64,000 nucleotides of DNA from Spongiactinospora sp. TRM90649 (GTDB lineage Bacteria; Actinomycetota; Actinomycetes; Streptosporangiales; Streptosporangiaceae): NCBI RefSeq assembly GCF_029382225.1, contig NZ_JARLTC010000020.1, positions 124,001-188,000 of the forward strand. Reading direction: 5' to 3'. Shown here one piece after another: positions 1 to 8,990 of the stretch. The position numbers and the translations under genes were made by a program. The notes beneath the pieces are model-generated. The model worked only from the letters and a program-made list of their open reading frames with translations, had not been told where the DNA came from and did not search any database. Numbering within the stretch: the stretch's first letter is position 1; each line of letters begins with the position of its first letter.

Positions 1-2
1 CA

Positions 3-1091
3 TGGGCGTTGCCCGTGCCGGTGTTCCCCGCCCCATCCGGCCCCTACGCCACCGGCACCACCGTCGTGGAATGGGCGGACCCCGACCGTGAGGAGACCGC
101 CACGGCGCGCCGCGACGATCGGCGGACGGTCGTCGTGCAGTTCTGGTACCCGGCGGCCGAGAGCCTGCCGGCCACCGAGCGGGCCTGGTACCTCGGCCGT
201 ACGCCGGAGGAGGCCCGCGTCGTCGCGCAGGGCGTCGCGGGCTACCTGGGCGCACCGGGCTTCGTGCTCGACGGGCCCGTCCGCGCTCGCACCCGTTCGG
301 TGTACGACGCCCCGGCGGCCCAGGGCGCGGCCCGCTTCCCGGTGGTGCTCTTCTCGCCGGGGCTGGGCGGCGTGCGCACGCAGAACACCGCCTGGGCCGA
401 GGAACTGGCCGCTCGCGGGTACGTCGTGGCGGCGCTCGACCATCCGTACGACTCCGCCGTGGTCGTCATGGGGGACGGCCGGGCCGTCCGCACGAAGGTG
501 GCGGCCACCGGTGACGCGGCCGAGGACGAACGGCGGGCCGCCCGGTGGACCGCCACCAGGGCCGCCGACCTGAGCTTCGTCCTGACGCGTCTGGATCGCG
601 GTGCGGCCCCGAAGCCACTGGCCGGGCGGCTCGACACCCGCCGGGCCGCCGCCACCGGGCACTCGCTCGGCGGGGCGGCGGCGCTGCTCGCCGTCCGGCA
701 GGACACCCGATTCACCGCCGCCGTCGACCTGGACGGTTTCCCCCGGGACCCCGCCCCACGACCGTTCCACCGGCCGGTGCTCGCGGTCACGCACGAAATC
801 ACCCCCGGACAGGAACGCGAGTATCTCGACCGGCTCGCCCGCGTGCTCCGCCTCAGCACCGCCGCCGGCTACCTCCTGAAGGTCCCGGACACGGCGCATC
901 TCACCTTCACCGACGCCCCGCTGTACCTGCCGCCCCTCCCCGGCCTGGTCGGCACCACCGGCCCACACCTCACCGCCCAGATCACGGGCGCCTTCCTGGA
1001 CGCCACCCTCCGGGACGCCCGCGGCGACCTCCCGGCCCTGCTCGCCGGATACGGCGACCTGGAGGTCTTCGCCAAATCTCCTTTCGGATGA
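3..1091 (+). CDS. alpha/beta hydrolase, PAF-acetylhydrolase-like (5' end cut by window)
   Basis: Predicted serine ester hydrolase related to platelet-activating-factor acetylhydrolases and dienelactone-type alpha/beta hydrolases. The nucleophile elbow GHSLGG lies about residue 217-222 counted from a TTG at 9. A candidate acid is in AVDLDGF near residue 240, and a candidate His is in DTAHLTF near residue 297. An upstream strand and glycine-rich turn, VVLFSPGLGG, fits an oxyanion hole. The frame stays open through the left edge, and family members usually carry an N-terminal exported or membrane segment before this region. The true start is therefore probably outside the window. The natural substrate cannot be read from sequence. 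Confidence 0.75.
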   Translation, partial: WALPVPVFPAPSGPYATGTTVVEWADPDREETATARRDDRRTVVVQFWYPAAESLPATERAWYLGRTPEEARVVAQGVAGYLGAPGFVLDGPVRARTRSVYDAPAAQGAARFPVVLFSPGLGGVRTQNTAWAEELAARGYVVAALDHPYDSAVVVMGDGRAVRTKVAATGDAAEDERRAARWTATRAADLSFVLTRLDRGAAPKPLAGRLDTRRAAATGHSLGGAAALLAVRQDTRFTAAVDLDGFPRDPAPRPFHRPVLAVTHEITPGQEREYLDRLARVLRLSTAAGYLLKVPDTAHLTFTDAPLYLPPLPGLVGTTGPHLTAQITGAFLDATLRDARGDLPALLAGYGDLEVFAKSPFG

Positions 1092-1179
1092 TTTATCTCG
1101 AATGAGCGCGTGATATCCGGAAGAATGGCATCCGCCTCACCCCGCTTCGTCGAGCCAACGGGAAATGGGAAGAGACGGG

Positions 1180-1758
1180 ATGCCGGACGACGACGGCGAG
1201 CTCCTGCGTGTCATCAAAGAGCTGGCCGAGATGACGGGAAAGTCCACCCAGGACGCCCAGGCCAGGCACTTAGGGATATCCGACACTTCCTTGGCGGGCT
1301 ACCTCGCAGGGCGCCAGATTCCTCGCGAAAGCACCCTTATCCGGATGCTGGCCAGCGTGGGGATTCCAGCTGCGGAGCACGGAAAATACCTCAAAATACG
1401 CGAAACCATAGATAGTGCACCGCGCGACCGCGTGAACGGGCATGCTCCGGAAGAACCACCGCCCGCCGTCCCGCCCCGTCGGCTGGATGCCCGCGGCCGA
1501 CCTGGCGCCGGACCCGCAACCGTGCGCCCGCCCAGGCGAACGCCGATGAGCGCACATTTCCGGCTTTCCCCGCTTCCCGCTTCCCGCTTCCCGCTTCCCG
1601 CTTCCCTTCCCCTGACCGGAAGCCGCAGGTCAGGCCGAGGCGGAATTCCGGTTTCCCGTTTCCCCTCCCCGCCGTACGGCCCGCCATGGACCCTTCGTTC
1701 GGTACGCCGAGTCACCGCAAGAACGCAGTTCGACAACCCCGACCAGGAGAGAGAACGC
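1180..1758 (+). CDS. XRE-like HTH reading frame continuing into the NLP gene
   Basis: From the ATG at 1180 (GGGAAGAG at 1167-1174 is a fair ribosome site; ATG 1165 is an alternative) the frame encodes about 85 residues resembling a short helix-turn-helix regulator: a helical DxQARHLGISDTSLAGYL segment followed by RQIPRESTLIRMLASVG. After about residue 85 the translation turns into low-complexity Pro/Arg/Ser sequence, including the 7-bp repeat tract. No stop occurs before the end of the downstream NLP gene at 2613. It could be a real regulator with a degenerate 3' end, a decayed gene, or the N-terminus of an unusual fusion. The separate signal peptide of the NLP argues against a functional fusion. 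Confidence 0.4.
1571..1605. repeat. five perfect tandem copies of CGCTTCC
   Basis: The heptamer CGCTTCC is repeated five times without mismatch, with related imperfect pyrimidine tracts just before (1561-1570) and after (1606-1612, 1648-1670). Because the unit is 7 bp, gain or loss of one copy would shift the reading frame of the open frame crossing it, or change spacing upstream of the NLP gene at 1759. Confidence 0.9.
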
Positions 1759-2613
1759 GTGGACAAGCACTCGTTATTCGGACACACCGACCGCCGGACC
1801 CGATCCAGCACGCACCCCCGGACGTCGCGGAGGATCCGGAGATCGGCGCTCGCGCTCGGCGCGGGCCTGGCACTCGCCGCCGCGTTCCCGGGAAGCGCGC
1901 TCGCGGCCCCATCGGTGGCGGCGTCCACCAATACGCTGGCGGCTCCGCCCCAGGCCCTTCCCGGCAACGCCGACGCACTGGCGCAGCGGTTCCAGCCCGC
2001 CTATGACTACGACAAGGACGGCTGCTACCCGACCCCCGCCATCGGCCGCGACGGCACCGTGGCCCCCGGCCTGAAGACCAGCGGCGCGCTGAACGGCCAC
2101 TGCCGCGACCGCTGGGACCTGCGCAACACCAACGGCTACGCCCGCTACAAGTGCGACAACGGCTGGTGCGCCATCATGTACGCGTTGTACTTCGAGAAGG
2201 ACCAGGTCAGCGTCCTGGGCGGCGGTCACCGTCACGACCTGGAGCACGTGGTGGTGTGGGTCCGGAACAACCAGGCGCGCTATGTCGCGACCTCTGCCCA
2301 CGGGAAGTACACCGTGCGGCGTAGCGACCAGATCCAGTGGCAGGGCACCCACCCCAAGATCGTCTATCACAAGGACGGCATCGCCACACATGCCTTCCGG
2401 TTCGCGACACCGAACGACGAGCCCCCGGAGAACCACGACGGCCGGTGGCAGTTCCCCGCCCTCGTCGGCTGGAACGGCTTCCCGCCCGGCATCCGTGACC
2501 GGTTGGTATCGGCCGACTTCGGATCGGCGCGACTGGACCTCAAGGACGGCCGGTTCGCCCCCAACCTCGCGAAGGCCATGCCGTCCGGCATCCGCTTCAA
2601 CCCCAACGCGTAA
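1759..2613 (+). CDS. secreted NLP / NPP1-family necrosis-inducing-like protein
   Basis: Necrosis- and ethylene-inducing-like protein (NPP1 Pfam family), 284 residues from a GTG at 1759 with the purine-rich stretch AGGAGAGAGAA just upstream. A basic N-region and hydrophobic segment (about residues 28-50, ending GSALAAP) form a signal peptide, so the protein is exported. The family heptapeptide GHRHDWE appears as GHRHDLE, a Trp to Leu change, directly followed by HVVVWV. Two Cys pairs fit a type 1 NLP. Known NLPs bind sphingolipids of eudicot membranes and are cytolytic; whether this variant is active is unknown. A strong hairpin follows the stop. Confidence 0.85.
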   Translation: MDKHSLFGHTDRRTRSSTHPRTSRRIRRSALALGAGLALAAAFPGSALAAPSVAASTNTLAAPPQALPGNADALAQRFQPAYDYDKDGCYPTPAIGRDGTVAPGLKTSGALNGHCRDRWDLRNTNGYARYKCDNGWCAIMYALYFEKDQVSVLGGGHRHDLEHVVVWVRNNQARYVATSAHGKYTVRRSDQIQWQGTHPKIVYHKDGIATHAFRFATPNDEPPENHDGRWQFPALVGWNGFPPGIRDRLVSADFGSARLDLKDGRFAPNLAKAMPSGIRFNPNA

Positions 2614-2625
2614 CACCTGAGCCGG

Positions 2626-2654
2626 GGGAGGCGAGCCGACGGGGTTCGCCTCCC
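2626..2654 (+). terminator. hairpin terminator after the NLP gene
   Basis: A perfect 9-bp stem, GGGAGGCGA (2626-2634) paired with TCGCCTCCC (2646-2654), with an 11-base loop. It starts 12 bases after the NLP stop. There is no long T run, which is normal for high-G+C actinobacterial terminators. Confidence 0.7.
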
Positions 2655-2714
2655 TTCCGTCGTGCGCACCATGGGCATGTCACGAAATTTGTAGTTCACA
2701 ATGTCCATGTCTGC

Positions 2715-3131
2715 ATGAGCGATGAAATCCGAGACAACCGAAAGAGCGGCGCGCGGCTCACGGCCAACGTGATCGCGGGCCTCGGGGCGGCGTTCTTCGT
2801 CATCAACGGCCTGTGGTCGTTCTTCTGGCCGGAGAGCTTCTACTCGACCATCGCCACCTACCCACCCTTCAGCCTGCACCTCTTTCACGACCTCGGCGCC
2901 TTCCAGTTGGGCATCGGCGCGAGCCTGGCGGGGGCCCTCCTGTGGCGGGACGTACTGTTCGTCGGCCTCTTCGGCGGAGTCGTCGGCGCGGTGGTCCACG
3001 CGATCTCCCACGTCATGGATCGCGACCTGGGTGGACGGCCGGGCGACCCCTGGACGGTGGGCGCGGTCGCCTTCATCCTGCTGGTCGGCATGGCGGCCCG
3101 GCTGCGCTTCCGGAAGATTCATATACGATGA
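2715..3131 (+). CDS. small four-helix membrane protein, unknown function
   Basis: A 138-residue protein with a short charged N-terminus and about four hydrophobic segments (roughly residues 16-35, 55-72, 78-98 and 112-130), ending in a basic tail RLRFRKIHIR. No ribosome site is visible before the ATG, so the message may be leaderless. It lies 31 bases ahead of the SnoaL-like gene on the same strand and is probably co-transcribed with it. No function is assigned. Confidence 0.7.
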   Translation: MSDEIRDNRKSGARLTANVIAGLGAAFFVINGLWSFFWPESFYSTIATYPPFSLHLFHDLGAFQLGIGASLAGALLWRDVLFVGLFGGVVGAVVHAISHVMDRDLGGRPGDPWTVGAVAFILLVGMAARLRFRKIHIR

Positions 3132-3162
3132 CGCATACAATCCTGTGAGGGGAGATCGACAC

Positions 3163-3546
3163 ATGGATCACGCCACGGCGAGCACGCCCGAGGAACTCGC
3201 CAAGCTCTTCATGGCCACCATGAACTCCGGCGACCTGGAGGGGCTGGTCTCGCTCTACGCCCCGGACGCCATCTTCAAGCCCGACCCCGGCACGACCGTG
3301 CGCGGCACCGACGAGATCAGGAACGCCCTGCGCGTCTACATCGACCGCGGCGCCCAGATCACCCTCACCCCGCGCAACATCCACAAGACCGACGACCTCG
3401 CGGTCATCGCCAACGACGCCACTGTCACCGGCTTCACCGACGACGGCACCGACCTCACGACCACCACCACCGAGGTCGTCCGCCGTTCCCCCGAGGGTCA
3501 CTGGCACTACGTCGTAGACGACCCCTTCTTCTCCGCCACCCCATAG
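3163..3546 (+). CDS. SnoaL/NTF2-like ketosteroid-isomerase-fold protein
   Basis: A 127-residue protein of the SnoaL-like/NTF2 fold. It shows the typical opening helix (TPEELAKLFMATMNSGDLEG), then LVSLYAPDAIF, a GTDEIRNALR helix and a final strand pair ending in HWHYVVDDPFF. ATG 3163 has GGGGAG about nine bases upstream; an in-frame extension to 3031 lacks family similarity and overlaps the preceding gene. Such proteins act as small cyclases, isomerases or binding proteins, and the ligand is not predictable here. Confidence 0.75.
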   Translation: MDHATASTPEELAKLFMATMNSGDLEGLVSLYAPDAIFKPDPGTTVRGTDEIRNALRVYIDRGAQITLTPRNIHKTDDLAVIANDATVTGFTDDGTDLTTTTTEVVRRSPEGHWHYVVDDPFFSATP

Positions 3547-3576
3547 CCCTGCCGTCTGCCGTGACGAGGGCGCGCC

Positions 3577-5679
3577 CTAGCGGGGGAGGAAGGCGCTCGG
3601 GTCGCCGTGGTAGGACACGTACAGTGAGTCCCGCGCTCGCGTGCACGCCACGAAGAGCAGGCACCGCTCGCGTTGGAGATCCTGCCTGTGAGTGGTGCCA
3701 TCCTCCTCCGCGGGAGTCACCGCCGAGGGGGACGGCAGGACATCGTGGTTCAGTCCCACCACTGCGACACAGCGGAACTCCAGGCCCTTCATCCGGTGCA
3801 TGGATCCGACCCTGACCGAACGCGGGGAGGCGTCGGTGGCCGCCAGCGGAATGGAGTCGATCCCGGCGGAGCGGAGAGCGTCGGACACCCTGCCCGCGAG
3901 TTGAGATGTCCGCGCGGTGACCCCGATGGCGTGCGGCTCCACGCCGTCGTTGATCCACTCCTGAACCTGGGTGCTCAGGGCGGCGAGTTCGGTGTGTTTG
4001 TCGCCGAACCTCGCCACCGCGGGACGTTGCCCGTGCAGTGTGGAGTGATATCCCGTGAGCGAATCGGGCTCGCCGGTCAGCGAGGGCACGGGGTCCAATC
4101 CGAGCACACGGACCGCCCAGGTGAGGATTTCCTGCGTCGTGCGGTAGTTGAGCTTCAACCGGTGGCTGCGCCCTCTCACTGCGATGCCGAGACTGGTCAG
4201 TGACACCCGGTTGTCATAGATGCGCTGGTGTGGGTCGCCGACGAGGAAGATGTCGTCCGGTCCCGGCTCCACGACGGCCCGCAGCAGGCGCCACTGGGCC
4301 GGATGAAGGTCCTGTGCCTCATCGACGATCACATGCCGGTACGGCTTGACCGGCGTGGCGGCCATGATCCGCGCCGCGGCTTCGGCCACCTGACGATGAG
4401 TGTGATAGCCACTGCGCCGCAATTCCCCGGTGAACGCCTCGATCGCGAGCCAGACGCGCCTCCGTTCATCGGCCGAGAGTCGCCCGCCTCGCCCGCGACG
4501 GTCACAGGAGAGGTAGGTCCGCTCGTCGCGGATGTCCTGGCCGAGCACGATCTGGTCCCACTCCCACCGCAGGAAGGCCGGTCGGTGGTTCAGCCGCGCG
4601 TGCGCCGAGGCCGCGGCCCAGGTCGCCGCTTCCTCCGTGGGTCCAATGATCTTGATCGGCCGCCCCTGATCGGCGGTCGCGATGGAGTTGGCCAGCTTGT
4701 CCACGTGCGTCACGGTGATCTTTTCGCGCAGCCCCGGGTCGTCGACGAGCAGGTCCAGCTGCTGGGCCAACGTGGCGGCCAGGGTCTTGGTGAACGTGGT
4801 CACCAGGATCGGACCGTTCCCGTGGGCGGCCAGGTGCTTGGCGCGGTGCAACGCGGTGACGGTCTTGCCGGTTCCCGCTCCTCCGGTGACCTGGACCGGG
4901 CCCGAGTAGGACTCCCGGTAGGCGATCTTCCGCTGCGCGGGATGCAGGAAGACGCGCCACGCGGTGAAGGGGTGCTCCAGAATCCAGGCCAGTTCCTCGG
5001 AGCCCGAGACGAAGGCGATCTCGCCGGGCGTGCGCTCCATGGCCGCCACCAGGTCGCCGGCATCGACCTGCCGAGGCGGTCTGTCCGAGACGAGCAGTCT
5101 GCCGATCTCGGCGAGGGCTTCGTCCACGCTCATCCCGCTCGCCAGGGCAATGAGGGCGTCGCGTTGAGCGGCGGGGAGGATCCTTTCGAGGGCCATTAGA
5201 TGTGCCTCCTCGGTCAGCAGCCGGACAAGGGGCATCAGGTCGTCGTCGATACCGAGCCGCCGCAGGTCTGCGTCGCCAATATGTGCGAACAGGCGGTCCG
5301 GCATTTTCCGGGCGGTCTCTTCCAGTGCCGGGCGCACCTGGTTCAGCGCGACCTCGTTGCGGACCTCCAGGACGCCGAGGGCCTGGTTGACGGTGAACCT
5401 CCGGCCTCTGGCGTATCTGATCGCCTCGTCGTGCGGCAGGACGGCGAGCATGCAGTAGACGTCGCCCTGATCCGGCTTGAGGATGACACCTCGCCAAAAT
5501 CGGTCAATTCGGATTGTGCGGACATTCGGATCGACGGCGTTCTCCAACTTCTCCAGATGGAGGCCGGCGAAGGTATGCTCGCCGAACTTGGAGATCGTGG
5601 CTTTGACCAGCTTTCGCACGCGCTTCTCCAGTTTGTCGTATCCATCGAGGAACTCCCTGGAGAGTGCGAGCTCGGCCAT
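3577..5679 (-). CDS. UvrD/Rep-like SF1 helicase with N-terminal RelE/ParE-like domain
   Basis: A 700-residue protein. Residues 1-95 resemble the RelE/ParE toxin fold: a helical LDGYDKLEKRVRKLVKATI start, then strands around VRTIRIDRFWRGVILKP and a terminal DEAIRYARGRRF. After a linker there is a superfamily 1 helicase: Walker A GGAGTGKT (266-273), Walker B DEAQD (453-457), LVGDPHQRIY (479-488), LNYRTTQEI, and the C-terminal VACTRARDSLYVSY motif. UvrD-type enzymes unwind DNA with ATP. The gene is divergent from drmD, the starts being 131 bp apart, so the two may share control and both belong to the defence island. Toxin activity is inferred from fold resemblance only. Confidence 0.8.
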   Translation of the reverse strand: MAELALSREFLDGYDKLEKRVRKLVKATISKFGEHTFAGLHLEKLENAVDPNVRTIRIDRFWRGVILKPDQGDVYCMLAVLPHDEAIRYARGRRFTVNQALGVLEVRNEVALNQVRPALEETARKMPDRLFAHIGDADLRRLGIDDDLMPLVRLLTEEAHLMALERILPAAQRDALIALASGMSVDEALAEIGRLLVSDRPPRQVDAGDLVAAMERTPGEIAFVSGSEELAWILEHPFTAWRVFLHPAQRKIAYRESYSGPVQVTGGAGTGKTVTALHRAKHLAAHGNGPILVTTFTKTLAATLAQQLDLLVDDPGLREKITVTHVDKLANSIATADQGRPIKIIGPTEEAATWAAASAHARLNHRPAFLRWEWDQIVLGQDIRDERTYLSCDRRGRGGRLSADERRRVWLAIEAFTGELRRSGYHTHRQVAEAAARIMAATPVKPYRHVIVDEAQDLHPAQWRLLRAVVEPGPDDIFLVGDPHQRIYDNRVSLTSLGIAVRGRSHRLKLNYRTTQEILTWAVRVLGLDPVPSLTGEPDSLTGYHSTLHGQRPAVARFGDKHTELAALSTQVQEWINDGVEPHAIGVTARTSQLAGRVSDALRSAGIDSIPLAATDASPRSVRVGSMHRMKGLEFRCVAVVGLNHDVLPSPSAVTPAEEDGTTHRQDLQRERCLLFVACTRARDSLYVSYHGDPSAFLPR

Positions 5680-5810
5680 CTGACCACCTTTCGCGGGGCG
5701 ATTTGCAACACCGTCATCCGATGCGCCGATAGAGCATCGTAGAACGTCATCATGCCCAGAGCTCTATACGGCAAGATGACCGGGAAGAGATGAAGATATG
5801 GGGAGCGGCG

Positions 5811-8800
5811 ATGACACAGGCGCCGGTTGAGGCATCGGCACCACCCGCGATCGGTCAGGTGGTGACCGTCCGGAACCGGCCCTGGGTGGTGGCCGACGTC
5901 CGCCAGGGCAGCGTGGCCAGTTCCGACGACAGATCGCTGGCGGCGCGGGCACCCCATGTGGTGAGCCTGGTCAGCATCGAGGACGACGCCCGTGACGAGC
6001 GGCTCCGGGTCGTCTGGGAACTTGAGCCGAACGCCACCGCCTACGAGCAGCACACGCTCCCGAGTCCCGCCCGGGGCTTCGACCCTCCAGGGCACCTCGA
6101 CGCCTTCCTCGACGCGGTCCGCTGGGGCGCGATCGCCTCGGCCGACACCACCATGCTCCAGGCGCCGTTCCGATCCGGGATCAAGATCGAGGAGTACCAG
6201 CTCGACCCGGTCGTGCGCGCGCTGTCGATGCCGCGCACGAACCTGCTGATCGCAGACGATGTCGGCCTGGGCAAGACCATCGAGGCCGGTCTCGTCATGC
6301 AGGAGCTGATGCTGCGGCATCGGGCCCGCACCATGCTGATCGTCTGCCCCGCCGGGCTGACGCTGCAGTGGCGCGACGAGATGCGCGACAAGTTCGGGCT
6401 GGACTTCCGGATCGTGGACAGCGGGCTGCTCAAGGAGCTACGCCGCACCCGCGGTCTCTACACGAACCCCTGGACGCATTTCCCCCGGCTGATCGTGAGC
6501 GTGGACTGGCTCAAGCGCGACCGCCCCCGGCGGCTGCTGCGAGACGTGCTGCCGCCGGTGCCGAAGTATCCCCGGGCATTCGACCTGCTGGTCGTCGACG
6601 AGGTGCACACCTGCGCGCCCACGACCCGTGGCCAGTACGCCGTGGACTCCCAGCGCACCGAGGTCATTCGCGAACTCGCCCCGCACTGTGAGCATCGGCT
6701 GTTCCTGTCGGCCACCCCGCACAACGGTTTCCAGAATTCCTGGACGGCCCTGCTCGAACTGCTCGACGACCAGCGTTTCGCGCGCGGCGTCCCCCCGAAG
6801 GACGAACAACTCGCCCGGGTCATGGTCCGGCGGCTGAAGAGCGAACTGCCCCGCCGATGGGACGGCTCACAGCGTTTCGCCACCCGGGTCATCCACGACG
6901 TCGATGTGCGTTACTCCGAGCTGGAACGCCACGCGCACAGGCGATTAGCGGAATACGCCGCCTCCCGCCGGCACACGGCCGACGGCAGCGCTCAACGCAC
7001 CGCCGCCGATTTCGTCACGATGCTCCTGAAGAAGCGAATGTTCTCCTCCCCGCACGCCTTCTTCACGACGGTGGACAAACATCTGGAGACCATGGCCCGC
7101 CGGGAGAACGGCGAGCGCCCCCTGCCGCCCAAGGCCAGGGAAAGCGTGCTCCGCCCCTTCGTGCAGCGCTTGGAGGAGACCGCCGAGGACGACGCGGCCT
7201 ACGGCGAGGCGGAGGCCGGCGCGCTCACCGCCGCGCGCAGGCTCCTCCCGCCGCTGACCGCCCGGGAGAAGGAACTGCTCGGCGAGCTGCGCACCTGGGC
7301 GAGCGAGGCGAAGAACCGCGCGGACGCGAAGTTCGACGCGCTACGTGCCTGGATCGATCCTTTCGTCCGCCCCGGCGAGAAGGAGGACGGCGAGCGCGTC
7401 ATCATCTTCACCGAATACCGCGACACCCAGAATTGGCTGCGCGACCGGCTCCTCCACGCGGGCTACCGCGCCGAGCAGATCGCGACCCTGTACGGCGGCA
7501 TGGACGACAAGGAGAGAGACCGCGTCCGCAAGACCTTCCGCGACTCCCTGGACCTCGACCCGATGCGGATCCTGCTCGCCACCGACGCCGCCAGCGAGGG
7601 CATCAACCTCCAGGACCACTGCCACCGCCTGCTCCACTGGGAGATCCCCTGGAATCCCAACCGGCTGGAGCAGCGCAACGGCCGCATCGACCGGCACGGG
7701 CAGCCCGCGCCCCAGGTGGACGTCTTCCACTTCGTCCCCGACGGGTGGCAGGAGACGCCGGAGGGGAACTCTCTGGAGGACGAGCTGCACTTCCTCGCCG
7801 TGGCGGCCAGGAAGGTGGACCAGATCCGGGAAGACCTCGGCAGCGCGGGCGACGTGATCGCCGCCAACGTCGAGAACAAGATGCTGGGGCGTCCCGCCGA
7901 CTGGAAGGCGGCCGAAACCGAGATCGCCAAACGGCGGCGAACCGCGGACATCAGGATCCGGCGTGAGCTGGCCGCCGAATTGGAGAAGCTGAGCGAGACC
8001 CTGCGCGGCAGCCGTACGAAGCTGAACCTCTCACCGGCGACGGTGGAGCGCGTGGTCCGCACGGCGCTGCGGCTGGCCCACGACAAGGACCTGATCGACG
8101 CCCAGCCGCCCAAGGGGGTGAGCGCCCGCTGCTTCCGCCTGCCCCCGATGTCGGGCGCGTGGGCGGACGCCCGAAACGACGGGCTGCTGCATCCGGTCAC
8201 CTACGCCGAGCGAGTGGTGACCTTCGACGAGGCCGCCGCGGCGGGCCGTACCGACGTGGTGCTGCTCCACCTCGGCAGCCGGTTGGTGCAGATGTGCATG
8301 CATCTGCTCCGGGCCGAGCTGTGGAACGCCGGGGACGGCGGCGGCCAGGCGAAGCTGTCCAGGGTCACGGCACGGGTCGTGCCCGGAGATCTCATCGCCT
8401 CGCCCGCCGTCGTCGCCCACATGCGCATCGTCGTCACCGGAGACGAGGGCACCCGGCTGCACGAGGAGGTCATAGTCGGCGGCGGCTCTCTCGACGAAGG
8501 CAGGCTGGCACGCGTGAGCGCGGAGAACCTGGAGACCTGGCTAGCCGCCTCCAGCGACGAGGCGCCCCCCGGGCATGTGCTGGATCGGCTCGCGGCGGCC
8601 TGGGAGCGCATCGAACTGGAGCCGAAGATCGCCGCGATCCTCGCCGACCGGGCCAGACGGCGCACGAACCGGCACGCCACCGACCTGGCGAACCGTTGTC
8701 AGGAGGACATCGCCGCCATGACCGCCGTGCTGGAGGAACTGCGTCGCACCATCACCGCCGCGCTGGACGACGAGGGGTACTGGCAGCCCAGTCTGTTCGA

Positions 8801-8990
8801 GGGCGATGAGGAGCGCACCCAGCTCAGCAAGGACCGCGAGGCGCTGATCGAGCGCCGCGAGTCGATCCCACGCCAGCTCGCCGACGAGACCGAGGCCATC
8901 AGACGCCGCTACGCCAACCCGACCGTCCGGTGGTTCCCCGCCGCGATCACCTTCCTCGTGCCCGCCTCGATCGCCCACCAGGGGGCATGA
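5811..8990 (+). CDS. drmD: DISARM protein DrmD, SNF2-type helicase
   Basis: A 1,059-residue SNF2/SWI2 superfamily ATPase, the diagnostic first gene of class 1 DISARM anti-phage systems. Visible motifs are ADDVGLGKT (148-156), DEVH (263-266), SATPHNGF (about 300-307), TDAASEGINLQ (about 591-601) and an arginine-rich motif VI (RLEQRNGRIDRHGQ). ATG 5811 is preferred over ATG 5790 because GGGGAG lies 5 bases ahead of it. The stop overlaps the start of drmMI by four bases (ATGA), so the two are translationally coupled. In DISARM the Drm proteins and methylase restrict incoming phage DNA; DrmD's own step is not established. Confidence 0.92.
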   Translation: MTQAPVEASAPPAIGQVVTVRNRPWVVADVRQGSVASSDDRSLAARAPHVVSLVSIEDDARDERLRVVWELEPNATAYEQHTLPSPARGFDPPGHLDAFLDAVRWGAIASADTTMLQAPFRSGIKIEEYQLDPVVRALSMPRTNLLIADDVGLGKTIEAGLVMQELMLRHRARTMLIVCPAGLTLQWRDEMRDKFGLDFRIVDSGLLKELRRTRGLYTNPWTHFPRLIVSVDWLKRDRPRRLLRDVLPPVPKYPRAFDLLVVDEVHTCAPTTRGQYAVDSQRTEVIRELAPHCEHRLFLSATPHNGFQNSWTALLELLDDQRFARGVPPKDEQLARVMVRRLKSELPRRWDGSQRFATRVIHDVDVRYSELERHAHRRLAEYAASRRHTADGSAQRTAADFVTMLLKKRMFSSPHAFFTTVDKHLETMARRENGERPLPPKARESVLRPFVQRLEETAEDDAAYGEAEAGALTAARRLLPPLTAREKELLGELRTWASEAKNRADAKFDALRAWIDPFVRPGEKEDGERVIIFTEYRDTQNWLRDRLLHAGYRAEQIATLYGGMDDKERDRVRKTFRDSLDLDPMRILLATDAASEGINLQDHCHRLLHWEIPWNPNRLEQRNGRIDRHGQPAPQVDVFHFVPDGWQETPEGNSLEDELHFLAVAARKVDQIREDLGSAGDVIAANVENKMLGRPADWKAAETEIAKRRRTADIRIRRELAAELEKLSETLRGSRTKLNLSPATVERVVRTALRLAHDKDLIDAQPPKGVSARCFRLPPMSGAWADARNDGLLHPVTYAERVVTFDEAAAAGRTDVVLLHLGSRLVQMCMHLLRAELWNAGDGGGQAKLSRVTARVVPGDLIASPAVVAHMRIVVTGDEGTRLHEEVIVGGGSLDEGRLARVSAENLETWLAASSDEAPPGHVLDRLAAAWERIELEPKIAAILADRARRRTNRHATDLANRCQEDIAAMTAVLEELRRTITAALDDEGYWQPSLFEGDEERTQLSKDREALIERRESIPRQLADETEAIRRRYANPTVRWFPAAITFLVPASIAHQGA

